Assembly: GCF_000621665.1 (NCBI RefSeq) | Contig: NZ_JHXQ01000005.1 | Coordinates: 1-64,000 of the forward strand | Reading direction: 5' to 3' | Length of the DNA: 64,000 nucleotides | Source: Allorhizobium undicola ORS 992 = ATCC 700741 | Lineage (GTDB): Bacteria > Pseudomonadota > Alphaproteobacteria > Rhizobiales > Rhizobiaceae | Part shown: positions 8,567 through 17,134 of the stretch, in pieces | Numbering within the stretch: the stretch's first letter is position 1 | Layout of the letters: each line of letters opens with the position of its first letter | Notes under the pieces: generated by a model | The model's input: only the letters and a program-made list of their open reading frames with translations | What the model was told of the DNA's origin: nothing | The model's database searches: none | Position numbers and translations under genes: made by a program

Positions 8567-10060
8567 ATGTTTCTGAAAGTGATGACGGCCGGGGCGGCGC
8601 TTCTCTTCGCCTCCGTGGCACAGGCAGATCAATATTCTCCCGCGCAAAGCTGTTCCATCGGACCTGCGGAGTTCCAGAGCTGGTTTTCCTCTGGAGAAAT
8701 CAGCCGTAATGGGGCTGTCACCTTCGCGCCGAGTGCGCGCTTTCCCACCGACAACACCAAGTGCGATTTCTACAAATGGGGCCACCAGATGTTTCTCTGG
8801 ATGACCTCGCCCGCTGGTTCCGGCTTGGTGCTGACCTCGCCGACTTTTTACAATGTCAATTTTGGCGCGAATGGCGGCTACTTCATTCAAGGCGACAGCA
8901 GTGGATATTTGAAGGCCAGCAAAACCCTGAAGGTCCAGGCCCTGCGCACGAAGGTGAACACGTTTCACCTCAAGAGTGCGATTTCCCAGACCATTCAGCC
9001 GGATGGTCAGGCCGGGGGCAGAGATACCTTGATGTCGCTCAACGGCTCGATCGTCTATTACTCGGTTCATGCCAATGACATGTTTGCCTGGTTCAACACA
9101 GCCGTCATCAATGGCGACATAGGTCAGGATGCGAGCTTTCCCAGTACCCAAGCCGATCTGGACCGCTTGAAGGCCTATATTCTCGGCCAGCAGGTCAAGG
9201 TGAACGACGCCGATGCCATGACGATGGAAATCAAGGCTTCATGGATCGATGCCGACAAGGTGGTGGGCAAGCAGACAGACTATGTGACGATCGACGCCGA
9301 CGTTCCCAATTATCAGGGCAAGGTGGGCGCGCGCGAATGGACCATCGGCACGCCTGCAACGGTGAAGAAGAAGATTGCCCTGGTGGGTATGCATGTGGTT
9401 GGCAGCGTCAAGGGCCACCCGGAAATGGTGTGGGCCACCTTTGAACACCGCGCCAATGCGCCGGATAATGATTACTATGTCACGCGCTCGCCGCAGTTCC
9501 AGCCCATTACCTTCAACCAGTTGGTTCCCTATAATTCGGTGGGTCAATGGAACTTCATGCAGTCCAACGGCAGGCGGGAGGGGGCGCTTCAGCCACAGAT
9601 GAAGGTGGAGGATGATGGCACCATTATCGCGCTGACGGCAAATGGCATCCGGCCCAACAATACCTACCGCGTCAACCCGTGGGGCAACCTTCCCGACGCA
9701 AGCTCTGCGAACAACAATACCCAGCTTGTGACATTGAACAGGAATATCGATGGAATGCTGGCCACCACCGCTGGCGGCGCGGATGTTCGCTCCAACTATA
9801 TCCAGATTGGCTCGGTATGGACGCAGGACGGCTCCATTCCGACCTCTCCTACAGATACCGGCAAGCAGATCGGTTCGCTGCTTCTGGCCAACGCGACCAT
9901 GGAAACCTATCACCAGGAGGTGGGCGCCTCCATCCCGGACGCCTTCCAGCATGGCTGCTTCGGCTGCCACAATGGCAATGTGAAACCGGAGCAGGCGCTG
10001 GTGCCCACCAATATCAGCCACCTGTTTTCTACAAGCAATCAGCCGCTCGTGCCAAAGTGA
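8567..10060 (+). CDS. Secreted protein with a single CXXCH haem motif, family not recognised
   Basis: This 497-residue protein has a signal peptide (MFLKVMTAGAALLFASVAQA) and one C-terminal c-type haem motif, HGCFGCHNGN, at about residue 466. The N-terminal half has FYKWGHQMFLWMTSP and a Cys pair near the N-terminus (QSCSIG, KCDFYKW). The middle has KIALVGMHVVGSVKGHPEM and ATFEHRANAPD. I do not recognise a named family. The CXXCH suggests a periplasmic monohaem cytochrome-like protein that may be an oxidoreductase. The ATG at 8567 was chosen because it starts the signal peptide. It stands alone, facing the metal-transport operon tail to tail. Confidence 0.8.
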   Translation: MFLKVMTAGAALLFASVAQADQYSPAQSCSIGPAEFQSWFSSGEISRNGAVTFAPSARFPTDNTKCDFYKWGHQMFLWMTSPAGSGLVLTSPTFYNVNFGANGGYFIQGDSSGYLKASKTLKVQALRTKVNTFHLKSAISQTIQPDGQAGGRDTLMSLNGSIVYYSVHANDMFAWFNTAVINGDIGQDASFPSTQADLDRLKAYILGQQVKVNDADAMTMEIKASWIDADKVVGKQTDYVTIDADVPNYQGKVGAREWTIGTPATVKKKIALVGMHVVGSVKGHPEMVWATFEHRANAPDNDYYVTRSPQFQPITFNQLVPYNSVGQWNFMQSNGRREGALQPQMKVEDDGTIIALTANGIRPNNTYRVNPWGNLPDASSANNNTQLVTLNRNIDGMLATTAGGADVRSNYIQIGSVWTQDGSIPTSPTDTGKQIGSLLLANATMETYHQEVGASIPDAFQHGCFGCHNGNVKPEQALVPTNISHLFSTSNQPLVPK

Positions 10061-10108
10061 CCCTGTCAGAACCTGCTTCGCGTCCGGTGAACGGCGAACC
10101 GGACACGC

Positions 10109-10145
10109 AAAAAGGCCGTTGCGTGCTTGAGGGCGCGCAACAGCC
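10109..10145 (-). terminator. Rho-independent terminator of the metal ABC operon
   Basis: On the minus strand a 10-bp stem GGCTGTTGCG / CGCAACGGCC (one G-U pair) with a 12-nt loop is followed by TTTTT. It lies 27 bp after the stop of the substrate-binding protein gene. Confidence 0.75.
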
Positions 10146-10171
10146 TCTATCAAGCCGATAGCGGGAACCTG

Positions 10172-11071
10172 TCAGCTCGATTTCTGCATGGCCTTGGAAA
10201 GCTGCTCGACATTGTAGCGGAACATCTTTTCATAGGTCGGGGCCGGTCCCTTCTTGTCGGAGAGGGATTCGACGTAAAGCTCGCCGCCATCCTTGGCGCC
10301 GGTGGCCTTGGCGATCTGGCGCACCAGACGCGGATCGTTGGAGTTTTCAAAGAAATAGGTCTTCACCTTTTCCGCCTTGATCTGCTCGATCAGCCGGGCC
10401 ACATCGGCGGCAGAGGCTTCGCTTTCGGTGGAAATACCCACCGGCGACAGGAAGCTGACATTATATTCGCGCCCGAAATAGCCGAAGGCGTCATGGCTGG
10501 TCAGGATCTTGCGCTCTTCCGCCGGCACCTTGTCGAACTTGGAATGGGCATAGGCATTCAGGTCGTCGAGCAGTTTCGTATACTTTTCGGCATTGGCCTG
10601 AAAATCCTTGGCATCGGCCGGATCGGCGGCAGACAGCTCCTTTTCGATATTGGCGACCCAGATCTTCACATTGACCGGACTGTTCCACACATGCGGATCG
10701 GTGATGGTCTTGCCATCCTCTTCCATGGTGCGGGTCTTGATGCCCTCGGACACGGTGACGGGCTTGTCCTTGTAGCCGGAGGCCGAGATCAGGCGGTCCA
10801 TCCAGCCTTCCAGACCCTCGCCCGAGACGAACACCACCTTGGCCGCCTTGAGCTTCTTGGCATCGGCCGGAGACGGCTCGAATTCATGGGGGTCGCCGTT
10901 CGGGCCGACAAGGCTTGAGACCTCGACGTGATCGCCGCCGACCTGTTTGACCACATCGGCCAGCACGGTGAACGACGCGGTAACTTTCAGCGTTTCAGCA
11001 GACGCCGGACCGGCAGCGAGGGCGAGAGCCAGCGGCAGGGCGGCGGAGAGAAGAAGGTGACGGGGCTTCAT
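10172..11071 (-). CDS. Metal (zinc/manganese) ABC transporter, periplasmic substrate-binding protein
   Basis: This 299-residue cluster A-I solute-binding protein has a signal peptide (MKPRHLLLSAALPLALAL, cleavage near ASA). Metal-ligand regions of the ZnuA/TroA/PsaA family are visible: GDPHEFEPSPADAKKL (His), ITDPHVWNSPVNV (His), LTSHDAFGYFGREY (His) and a C-terminal VESLSD. The long His-rich loop of classical ZnuA is absent, so sequence alone does not separate Zn from Mn. The Zur-like operator upstream of the operon favours zinc. It is the last gene of the operon, 26 bp after the permease, and is followed by a terminator. Confidence 0.88.
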   Translation of the reverse strand: MKPRHLLLSAALPLALALAAGPASAETLKVTASFTVLADVVKQVGGDHVEVSSLVGPNGDPHEFEPSPADAKKLKAAKVVFVSGEGLEGWMDRLISASGYKDKPVTVSEGIKTRTMEEDGKTITDPHVWNSPVNVKIWVANIEKELSAADPADAKDFQANAEKYTKLLDDLNAYAHSKFDKVPAEERKILTSHDAFGYFGREYNVSFLSPVGISTESEASAADVARLIEQIKAEKVKTYFFENSNDPRLVRQIAKATGAKDGGELYVESLSDKKGPAPTYEKMFRYNVEQLSKAMQKSS

Positions 11072-11097
11072 GGCAGGATCTCCAGAGGTACAGGGCT

Positions 11098-11970
11098 TCA
11101 GCCCTTGAGATGCGGAAGGGGTAGAAAACGCCAGGCCACACCGGCAGGCGCGAGAAAGATCGACACGACATAGACGATCGCTGCCGTGAGAATGATGGTG
11201 GGGCCGGAGGCAAGCTCCAGATGGTAGGAAGCGATCAGCCCGAAATAGCTGGAACCGACGGCCACGCCTGCGGCAACCGCCATCATGCGTGGCAGGCTGC
11301 GCGCCCAAAGCTGGGCTATGGCGGCGGGCAGCATCATCAGGCCAACGGCCATCAGCGTGCCGAGCGCCTGGAAGCTGGCCACCAGATTGAGCACGACCAG
11401 AAACAGGAAGAAGAAGTGGTAGAGCGGCCCCTTGCCGCCCACCGCGCGCAAGAAACCGGGATCCAGGCACTCCGCCACCAGAGGCCGGTAGATCAGCGCC
11501 ACGGCAATCAGCGAAAACGAGGAAATGGCGCCGATCTGATAAAGGGCCGGCGTATCGATGGCCAGAATGGTGCCGAACAGCACATGCAGAAGATCGATAT
11601 TTGAACCGCGCAGCGAAACGATCAGCACCCCCAGCGCCAGCGAGGCAAGATAAAAGCTGGCAAAGCTTGCATCCTCCTGCAACAGCGTGGAGCGGGAAAC
11701 CAGGCCGGACAGCAGCGCCACCGAAAGCCCGGCCACAAGCCCGCCAATGCCCATGGCCGTCAGCGACAGCGAGCCCGCCACCAGATAGCCGATGGCCGCC
11801 CCCGGCAGCACGGCATGGCTCATGGCATCGCCCACAAGGCTCATGCGCCGCAGCATCAGAAACACGCCGATGGGACCGGAACCGAGACTGAGGCAAAGGG
11901 CGGCCACCAGGGCGCGGCGCATGAAGCCGTAATCCATGAAGGGGGCGACGAAAAGCTCATAAGCGCTCAT
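11098..11970 (-). CDS. Metal ABC transporter permease (ZnuB/TroB type)
   Basis: This 290-residue integral membrane protein of the ABC-3 family has about eight hydrophobic segments, with MRRMSLVGDAMSHAVLPGAA near the start (the conserved S-H-A-V/I-L-P-G motif) and SLRGSNIDLLHVLFGTILA in the middle. It forms the transmembrane channel for a divalent metal. The start at 11970 is preferred over 12000 because its ATG overlaps the stop of the ATPase gene by 4 bp (ATGA), the usual coupled arrangement. Confidence 0.9.
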   Translation of the reverse strand: MSAYELFVAPFMDYGFMRRALVAALCLSLGSGPIGVFLMLRRMSLVGDAMSHAVLPGAAIGYLVAGSLSLTAMGIGGLVAGLSVALLSGLVSRSTLLQEDASFASFYLASLALGVLIVSLRGSNIDLLHVLFGTILAIDTPALYQIGAISSFSLIAVALIYRPLVAECLDPGFLRAVGGKGPLYHFFFLFLVVLNLVASFQALGTLMAVGLMMLPAAIAQLWARSLPRMMAVAAGVAVGSSYFGLIASYHLELASGPTIILTAAIVYVVSIFLAPAGVAWRFLPLPHLKG

Positions 11971-12722
11971 GCTGCGGGCCTCTTGCCGTCGGGCGTGCAA
12001 ATTCCCGCCTGCTCGTCCCAGGCTTCGGCCATAGCGCGGGCTTTCATCAGATTTTTAGCCGAAAGCGCTTCTGCCGTATTGCCCCAGTCTATCAGTTCGC
12101 GGGCCAGAAGCAGGGTTTGCGGAAAATGCGCCCGCACCTGATCGAAATCATGCAGCACGGCAATGATGGTGCGGCCATCGCCATGCCAGCCATGCACCAG
12201 CTCCAGCAGGTCGCGGGTGGTGCGGGCATCGATGGCGGTAAAGGGCTCGTCGAGAAGAATGACCTTGGCATCCTGCAACAGAAGCCGGGCAAACAACACG
12301 CGCTGGAACTGGCCGGCCGAAAGCGTGCCGATGCTGCGCTTTTCGAACCCTTCCAGCCCCACGGTTTGCAAGGCAAGGCGGGCTTTGTGCATGTCCTGCC
12401 GCGAGACACCGCGAAAGGCCCCGCTGCGCGGCCAGGCGCCCATCAGCACCGTATCGAAAACGCTGACGGGAAAGCGGCGGTTGATCTCGGCAGCCTGCGG
12501 CAGATAGCCGAAATCGGCCCGCGACAACCGGTGCTCCACCCGGCCCTCTGCCGCCCGCACCTCACCCATGATCGCCTTGAGCAGCGTGGATTTGCCCGCG
12601 CCATTCGGCCCGGCAATCGCCGTCATGCTGCCCTGGCCGATCACGCCGGATACATGATGCACCGCCGGGTGGCGATCATAGGCAATGGTGAGATTGCTGA
12701 AACGGATGAGAGGATCGCTCAT
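11967..12722 (-). CDS. Metal ABC transporter ATP-binding protein (ZnuC/TroC type)
   Basis: This 251-residue ABC ATPase has Walker A AGPNGAGKSTLLKAI, Q-loop YLPQAAEINRRFP, signature LSAGQFQRVLFARLL, Walker B VILLDEPFTAID and H-loop VLHDFDQV. It energises uptake with the permease and binding protein that follow. The start MSDPLIRF at 12722 is chosen because it overlaps by ATGA the stop of the 41-residue small gene upstream; an in-frame ATG exists six codons earlier. It ends ATGA-coupled to the permease. Confidence 0.92.
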   Translation of the reverse strand: MSDPLIRFSNLTIAYDRHPAVHHVSGVIGQGSMTAIAGPNGAGKSTLLKAIMGEVRAAEGRVEHRLSRADFGYLPQAAEINRRFPVSVFDTVLMGAWPRSGAFRGVSRQDMHKARLALQTVGLEGFEKRSIGTLSAGQFQRVLFARLLLQDAKVILLDEPFTAIDARTTRDLLELVHGWHGDGRTIIAVLHDFDQVRAHFPQTLLLARELIDWGNTAEALSAKNLMKARAMAEAWDEQAGICTPDGKRPAA

Positions 12723-12844
12723 GGCAGCGCCACCGCCCATTGAATGGCAAGCCAGGTCAAACCAATGAGGCCGAAGGAAAACAGCAGCCTGACCAGCGCG
12801 GATCGCGCCAGAAGGCTTGAAATCAATGGTTCCGGCTCCTGCAT
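12719..12844 (-). CDS. Small membrane protein (41 aa) leading the metal ABC operon
   Basis: This short frame reads MQEPEPLISSLLARSALV, then a single hydrophobic segment (about residues 18-40, ending LAIQWAVALP). A good ribosome site (AAGGA, 9 nt upstream) precedes the ATG at 12844. Its TGA overlaps the ATPase ATG in the ATGA arrangement seen at the next junction. It lies 12 bp inside a Zur-like operator, so it is the first gene of the operon. No function is recognised; an accessory or regulatory subunit of the transporter, or a leader peptide, are both possible. Confidence 0.65.
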   Translation of the reverse strand: MQEPEPLISSLLARSALVRLLFSFGLIGLTWLAIQWAVALP

Positions 12845-12856
12845 CGGGTATTCCTT

Positions 12857-12888
12857 ATGTAATAACATTACCTGTAATGTCATAACAT
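12857..12888 (-). promoter_or_regulatory. Candidate Zur operator (32-bp inverted repeat)
   Basis: Two 15-nt arms, ATGTTATGACATTAC and GTAATGTTATTACAT on the minus strand, are separated by AG and match as an inverted repeat at 13 of 15 positions. Each arm resembles the alphaproteobacterial Zur core (TGTTATAACATT-like). The site ends 12 bp before the start codon of the 41-residue gene, where a bound repressor would block transcription. Confidence 0.6.
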
Positions 12889-12931
12889 CTCGAACTGTGG
12901 CAAGATCAAGGCGCAGACGGCATTCAACACG

Positions 12932-12962
12932 AAAAAGGCGAACGTCAGGGACGTCCGCCTTT
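12932..12962 (-). terminator. Rho-independent terminator of ccrM
   Basis: On the minus strand the stem AAAGGCGGACGTC / GACGTTCGCCTTT with a CCT loop is followed by a T-run (TTTTT in all). It begins about 29 bp after the ccrM stop. Confidence 0.75.
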
Positions 12963-12990
12963 GAAATTTCAGGCCATCAGGATCGTGGTC

Positions 12991-14136
<1,146 letters not shown>

Positions 14137-14272
14137 TTACGCTGACGCAGCACTGTTGAACAGCAACATGGTTACTGATCTTGGTTACTAAATGCTGAAT
14201 GGGCGTAATAAATTATGAGCATCGTCCCATGCAGGGACAGGCTTGCCGCAGCATTGGCGGCAAGCGGTGCGT

Positions 14273-14698
14273 TCACGCGCCATGCACCAGGGCGCCGTCA
14301 TACCCCTTGGCGGCAATGGCGTCACAGAGCGAAGTCCATTCGCAGTCCCGGCAGGCCGCCCTTATGGAACCTTTGGCAAAGGCCTGCCGCAGGCGGGCGA
14401 TCATGGCGGCATCGGGCAAAAAACGCATCCCCGCATCCACCGGCCGTCCGATCAGCGCCGATACGGCCTTGGCGGCGGCGGCATCGCGCCCACGCACGCT
14501 TTCGCGAAAGCAATGGGTTTGCGGATCATGGCAAAGCGGCCGGCACAAATCGTCCGGCCCCTCGATCATTTCGATTTCCTCGCCCTGCGTCAGCCGTTCG
14601 GCAATACGGCGGTAATTGGCAATGAAGGCGGGGCTGTAGCCCTCGCCCACAAAGGTCAACATGCACAGGAGATGATGCGCGCGAAGTCTTACCGTCAC
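14273..14698 (-). CDS. DUF1284 family cysteine-rich protein, downstream of bioY
   Basis: This 141-residue protein begins VTVRLRAHHLLCMLTFVGEGYS, the signature start of DUF1284. It has cysteine groups C-X3-C-X6-C (LCRPLCHDPQTHCF) and C-X2-C-X5-C (ACRDCEWTSLC), plus an N-terminal HHLLC. That arrangement suggests a metal or Fe-S site; this is inference, as the family has no established function. The GTG start lies 9 bp after the bioY stop, so it is in the bioR-controlled unit. Confidence 0.8.
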   Translation of the reverse strand: MTVRLRAHHLLCMLTFVGEGYSPAFIANYRRIAERLTQGEEIEMIEGPDDLCRPLCHDPQTHCFRESVRGRDAAAAKAVSALIGRPVDAGMRFLPDAAMIARLRQAFAKGSIRAACRDCEWTSLCDAIAAKGYDGALVHGA

Positions 14699-14707
14699 AG
14701 CCGCAGC

Positions 14708-15292
14708 TTATCTCGTCTTGCCACGGGAGGCCATGGCGTAAAGCAGCGCGGCGGCCAGTGCCGATTTCAGAACCGCCCCAACCATGAACGGCGCGACACC
14801 GGCGAAAAACGCCTTTTCTGCGCCCATAATTCCCGCCAGCCATGCCCAGCCAATCAGCAGGCACAGGAGATTGGCGGAAAAATGCGCAATAAAGCTGGAA
14901 ACCACGCGCCGTCCGGTCCAGCCCTGCTGCGCCAGAAAGCCCACCAGCACCACGATGACGGGGAAGGACGCCAGATAACCCGCCGTCGGGCCGAAAAACG
15001 GCGCAACGCCGCCTGCGCCATTGGCCAGCACCGGCAGGCCGAGAGCCGCCTGACCCAGCCATGCCAGCACGGTGGCAAGCGCCAGCCGCCAGCCATAAAG
15101 CACACCGATCATCGTCAGGGCAAAGGTCTGCATGGTGATCGGCACCGGCAACATGGGCACGGAAATGCGCGACGCCGCCGCCAGAACCAATGTGCCAAGC
15201 ACCAGCAGTCCCATTTTCACCACTGCCGGACGACCGGACAAGGAAAGCGGATCGAACCGGCCGGAAAGGGGCGTGGAAGGAGTGGAAGACAT
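14708..15292 (-). CDS. bioY: Biotin transporter BioY (solo copy)
   Basis: This 194-residue membrane protein of the BioY family has six hydrophobic segments. Visible motifs are VPMLPVPITMQTFALTMIG (conserved P-V-P-I-T-x-Q), a YGWRLALATVLAWLGQAALG segment, LPVLANGAGGVAPFFGPTAG (the G-F-x-G-PT-G substrate region) and LIGWAWLAG. As an S component it binds biotin. No EcfT or ATPase is adjacent, so it may work alone or use the BioMN at 60.9-62.2 kb. Two BioR-type palindromes lie just upstream, and bioR precedes it on the same strand. Confidence 0.93.
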   Translation of the reverse strand: MSSTPSTPLSGRFDPLSLSGRPAVVKMGLLVLGTLVLAAASRISVPMLPVPITMQTFALTMIGVLYGWRLALATVLAWLGQAALGLPVLANGAGGVAPFFGPTAGYLASFPVIVVLVGFLAQQGWTGRRVVSSFIAHFSANLLCLLIGWAWLAGIMGAEKAFFAGVAPFMVGAVLKSALAAALLYAMASRGKTR

Positions 15293-15304
15293 CGGGAAGC
15301 CTTT

Positions 15305-15314
15305 CTATCGATAA
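15305..15314 (-). promoter_or_regulatory. BioR-type palindrome, site 1, next to bioY start
   Basis: CTATCGATAA lies 13 bp upstream of the bioY ATG. It matches the BioR consensus TTATMKATAA in 9 of 10 positions. A repressor here would block bioY transcription or elongation. Confidence 0.65.
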
Positions 15315-15333
15315 AATAATCCCAACACGAAAA

Positions 15334-15343
15334 CTATCGATAA
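15334..15343 (-). promoter_or_regulatory. BioR-type palindrome, site 2
   Basis: A second CTATCGATAA with the same 9/10 fit lies 29 bp from site 1, close to three helical turns, so both dimers could bind one DNA face. Confidence 0.6.
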
Positions 15344-15405
15344 TATTTTTTCGTTCAAGAGGCTTGATCGCACTAGAAGCCAGGAAAACCACGTAATACA
15401 ATTTT

Positions 15406-15415
15406 TTATCGATAA
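15406..15415 (-). promoter_or_regulatory. BioR-type palindrome, site 3, at the end of bioR
   Basis: TTATCGATAA is a perfect palindrome and a perfect match to TTATMKATAA. It directly abuts the bioR stop codon and lies about 115 bp upstream of bioY. Confidence 0.65.
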
Positions 15416-16081
15416 TTATCCGACGATCGCGAACCGGGATGCCGCAGTCTGCGCCGGGAGCGTGCCTGGGGCCCGGCCAATCAGTTGCACGTGCTTTTCC
15501 AGCACGAGGCAGGCATTGGCGGCATCGCCGCGCCGAAGCGCCTCAAGGATGGCGCGGTGATCGTGGTCGGTGCGCCGTTCCCAGGTGCTTTGCCAGCCCG
15601 CCAGCAAAAAGCGGGCGCTGACGGCGTGGAGATCGTCGATGGCCGCCAGCAGGCGCGGCATGTCGCAGGTGGAAACAATCAGCCGGTGGAAACGGCGGTT
15701 CGCCGCCTCCCAGTCCTCGACATTGTCTGCCGCATCGCAGGCGGCGGCGGCGGCCTGCGCCTCGTCCAGCAGGGCGGGCGTCAGAAAGGGCGCGGCGTGC
15801 TTGAGGGCCAGCACCTCCAGCGCGGCGCGCATTTCCGCCACTTCGTGCACCTGACGTATATCGAAGCTTGCCACCCGCACGCCCCGGCGCGGCAGGCTGA
15901 CCACCAGCCCCTGCGCCTCAAGCCGCCGGAAGGCATCGCGCACGGAGGCCTGGCTGACGCCGAATTCCTCGGCGATATGATCCTGCGCCAGCCGGACGCC
16001 CGGCGCCATCTCGCCGCGCACGATGCGCTCGGCAAGGGTGCGGGCAAGGCGGGCGGCGATTGTGTCTTCCCTCTTGCTCAT
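15416..16081 (-). CDS. bioR: GntR-family transcriptional repressor BioR
   Basis: This 221-residue GntR/FCD regulator has an N-terminal winged helix (RTLAERIVRGEMAPGVRLAQ, then SQASVRDAFRRLEAQGLVV) and a C-terminal all-helical FCD ligand domain with metal-type residues (EMRAALEVLALKH; NRRFHRLIVSTCD; DHRAILEAL). BioR is the alphaproteobacterial biotin repressor and its recognition sequence TTATMKATAA occurs three times between this gene and bioY, on which the assignment rests. The sites lie downstream of bioR, so autoregulation is not evident. Confidence 0.85.
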   Translation of the reverse strand: MSKREDTIAARLARTLAERIVRGEMAPGVRLAQDHIAEEFGVSQASVRDAFRRLEAQGLVVSLPRRGVRVASFDIRQVHEVAEMRAALEVLALKHAAPFLTPALLDEAQAAAAACDAADNVEDWEAANRRFHRLIVSTCDMPRLLAAIDDLHAVSARFLLAGWQSTWERRTDHDHRAILEALRRGDAANACLVLEKHVQLIGRAPGTLPAQTAASRFAIVG

Positions 16082-16275
16082 ACTGGCTGATTAGGCCGAG
16101 ATCGGAACGCTGTCGATAGGGGAATGGCAGGGTTGCGGCGCAGGCGATTGTTCGCAAGGTGAACTTCCTGTAGTCAGGCATCCCGCAAGAAGGCGCGCGC
16201 CGCTTTTTTCCCGCGTTTCGGCGGGAAAGCCGGTTTTCAGCTTTTCTCAAGGCAATGCTCACAAGGGACTGTATC

Positions 16276-16965
16276 ATGGCCGGATTCGACCTCATCCTCT
16301 TCGATTGCGACGGCGTTCTCGTCGATTCCGAAATCATCGCCGCCAAGGTCGAATCGAAACTTCTGACCGAGGCGGGCTATCCCATTTCGGTGGAGGAAAT
16401 GGGCGAACGTTTCGCGGGCATGACCTGGAAGAACATTCTTCTTTCCATCGAGAAGGAAGTGGACATTCCCCTCTCCGCCAGCCTCATCGACAAATCCGAA
16501 AAGCTGCTCGACGCAAGGCTGGAGCGCGAGGTCAAGATCATCGAAGGCGTGGTCTATGCCCTTTCGCGGCTGACGGGTCCGCGTTGCATCTGCTCCAATT
16601 CCTCCTCCGCCCGGCTGGACATGATGCTGCGCAAGGTCGGCCTGCGCGAGGTCTTCGGTCCGCATGTCTATTCCGCCAAGGATCTGGGCGCCGATCGCGT
16701 CAAGCCGAAGCCCGACATCTATCTGCATGGCGCGGCTCAGTTCGGGGTTCAGCCGCAACACTGCTTGGTGGTGGAAGACAGCGTGCATGGCGTTGCGGCA
16801 GCGCGGGCTGCGGGAATGCGGGTCATCGGCTTCACCGGCGCCTCGCACACCTACCCCTCGCACGCCGACCGCCTGACCGATGCGGGCGCTGAAACCGTGA
16901 TTTCCCGCATGATGGACCTGCCCGCCGTGGCCGCGGCCATGGCCGAATGGCAAGGTGCGATATAG
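16276..16965 (+). CDS. HAD-family phosphatase (GPH/beta-PGM-like)
   Basis: This 229-residue HAD-IA hydrolase has LILFDCDGVLVDSEIIAA (motif I with both Asp), CSNSSSARLDMML (motif II), DRVKPKPDIYLHGA (motif III Lys) and CLVVEDSVHGVAAARAAG (motif IV). It is similar in layout to phosphoglycolate phosphatase and beta-phosphoglucomutase-like proteins, but the substrate is not predictable. The start MAGFD at 16276 was chosen over an upstream frame start at 16255. A Bru-RS copy lies downstream. Confidence 0.85.
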   Translation: MAGFDLILFDCDGVLVDSEIIAAKVESKLLTEAGYPISVEEMGERFAGMTWKNILLSIEKEVDIPLSASLIDKSEKLLDARLEREVKIIEGVVYALSRLTGPRCICSNSSSARLDMMLRKVGLREVFGPHVYSAKDLGADRVKPKPDIYLHGAAQFGVQPQHCLVVEDSVHGVAAARAAGMRVIGFTGASHTYPSHADRLTDAGAETVISRMMDLPAVAAAMAEWQGAI

Positions 16966-17019
16966 ACACCCGCACCGGGAAGAGCGGAAGCCCGTTTCCG
17001 CTCCGAAAATGCCTGGCGT

Positions 17020-17127
17020 TACTGCATAATTCCTTAAATCGGAATCGCTTTAAGGTGAAAATTATGCAGAAGATTTAAAGTGTTACAGCGTCCTTTGTGC
17101 GTTTGATAAAACGCACGGCGCTGTAGA
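17020..17127 (+). repeat. Bru-RS-like palindromic repeat, copy B
   Basis: This 108-bp copy is in the same orientation as copy A, with the longer middle form CAGCGTCCTTTGTGCG. It lies between two convergent genes (HAD phosphatase and diacylglycerol kinase-like protein). Confidence 0.85.
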
Positions 17128-17134
17128 AAGCGGT

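Noticed and set aside
11072..11896. N-terminal extension of the metal-binding protein frame
   Set aside because: It overlaps the permease gene in another frame; the signal peptide marks the start at 11071.
15416..16081. Naming the GntR regulator as a FadR/GlcC-type instead of BioR
   Set aside because: The adjoining bioY and three TTATMKATAA-like palindromes favour BioR, though a binding test would be decisive.
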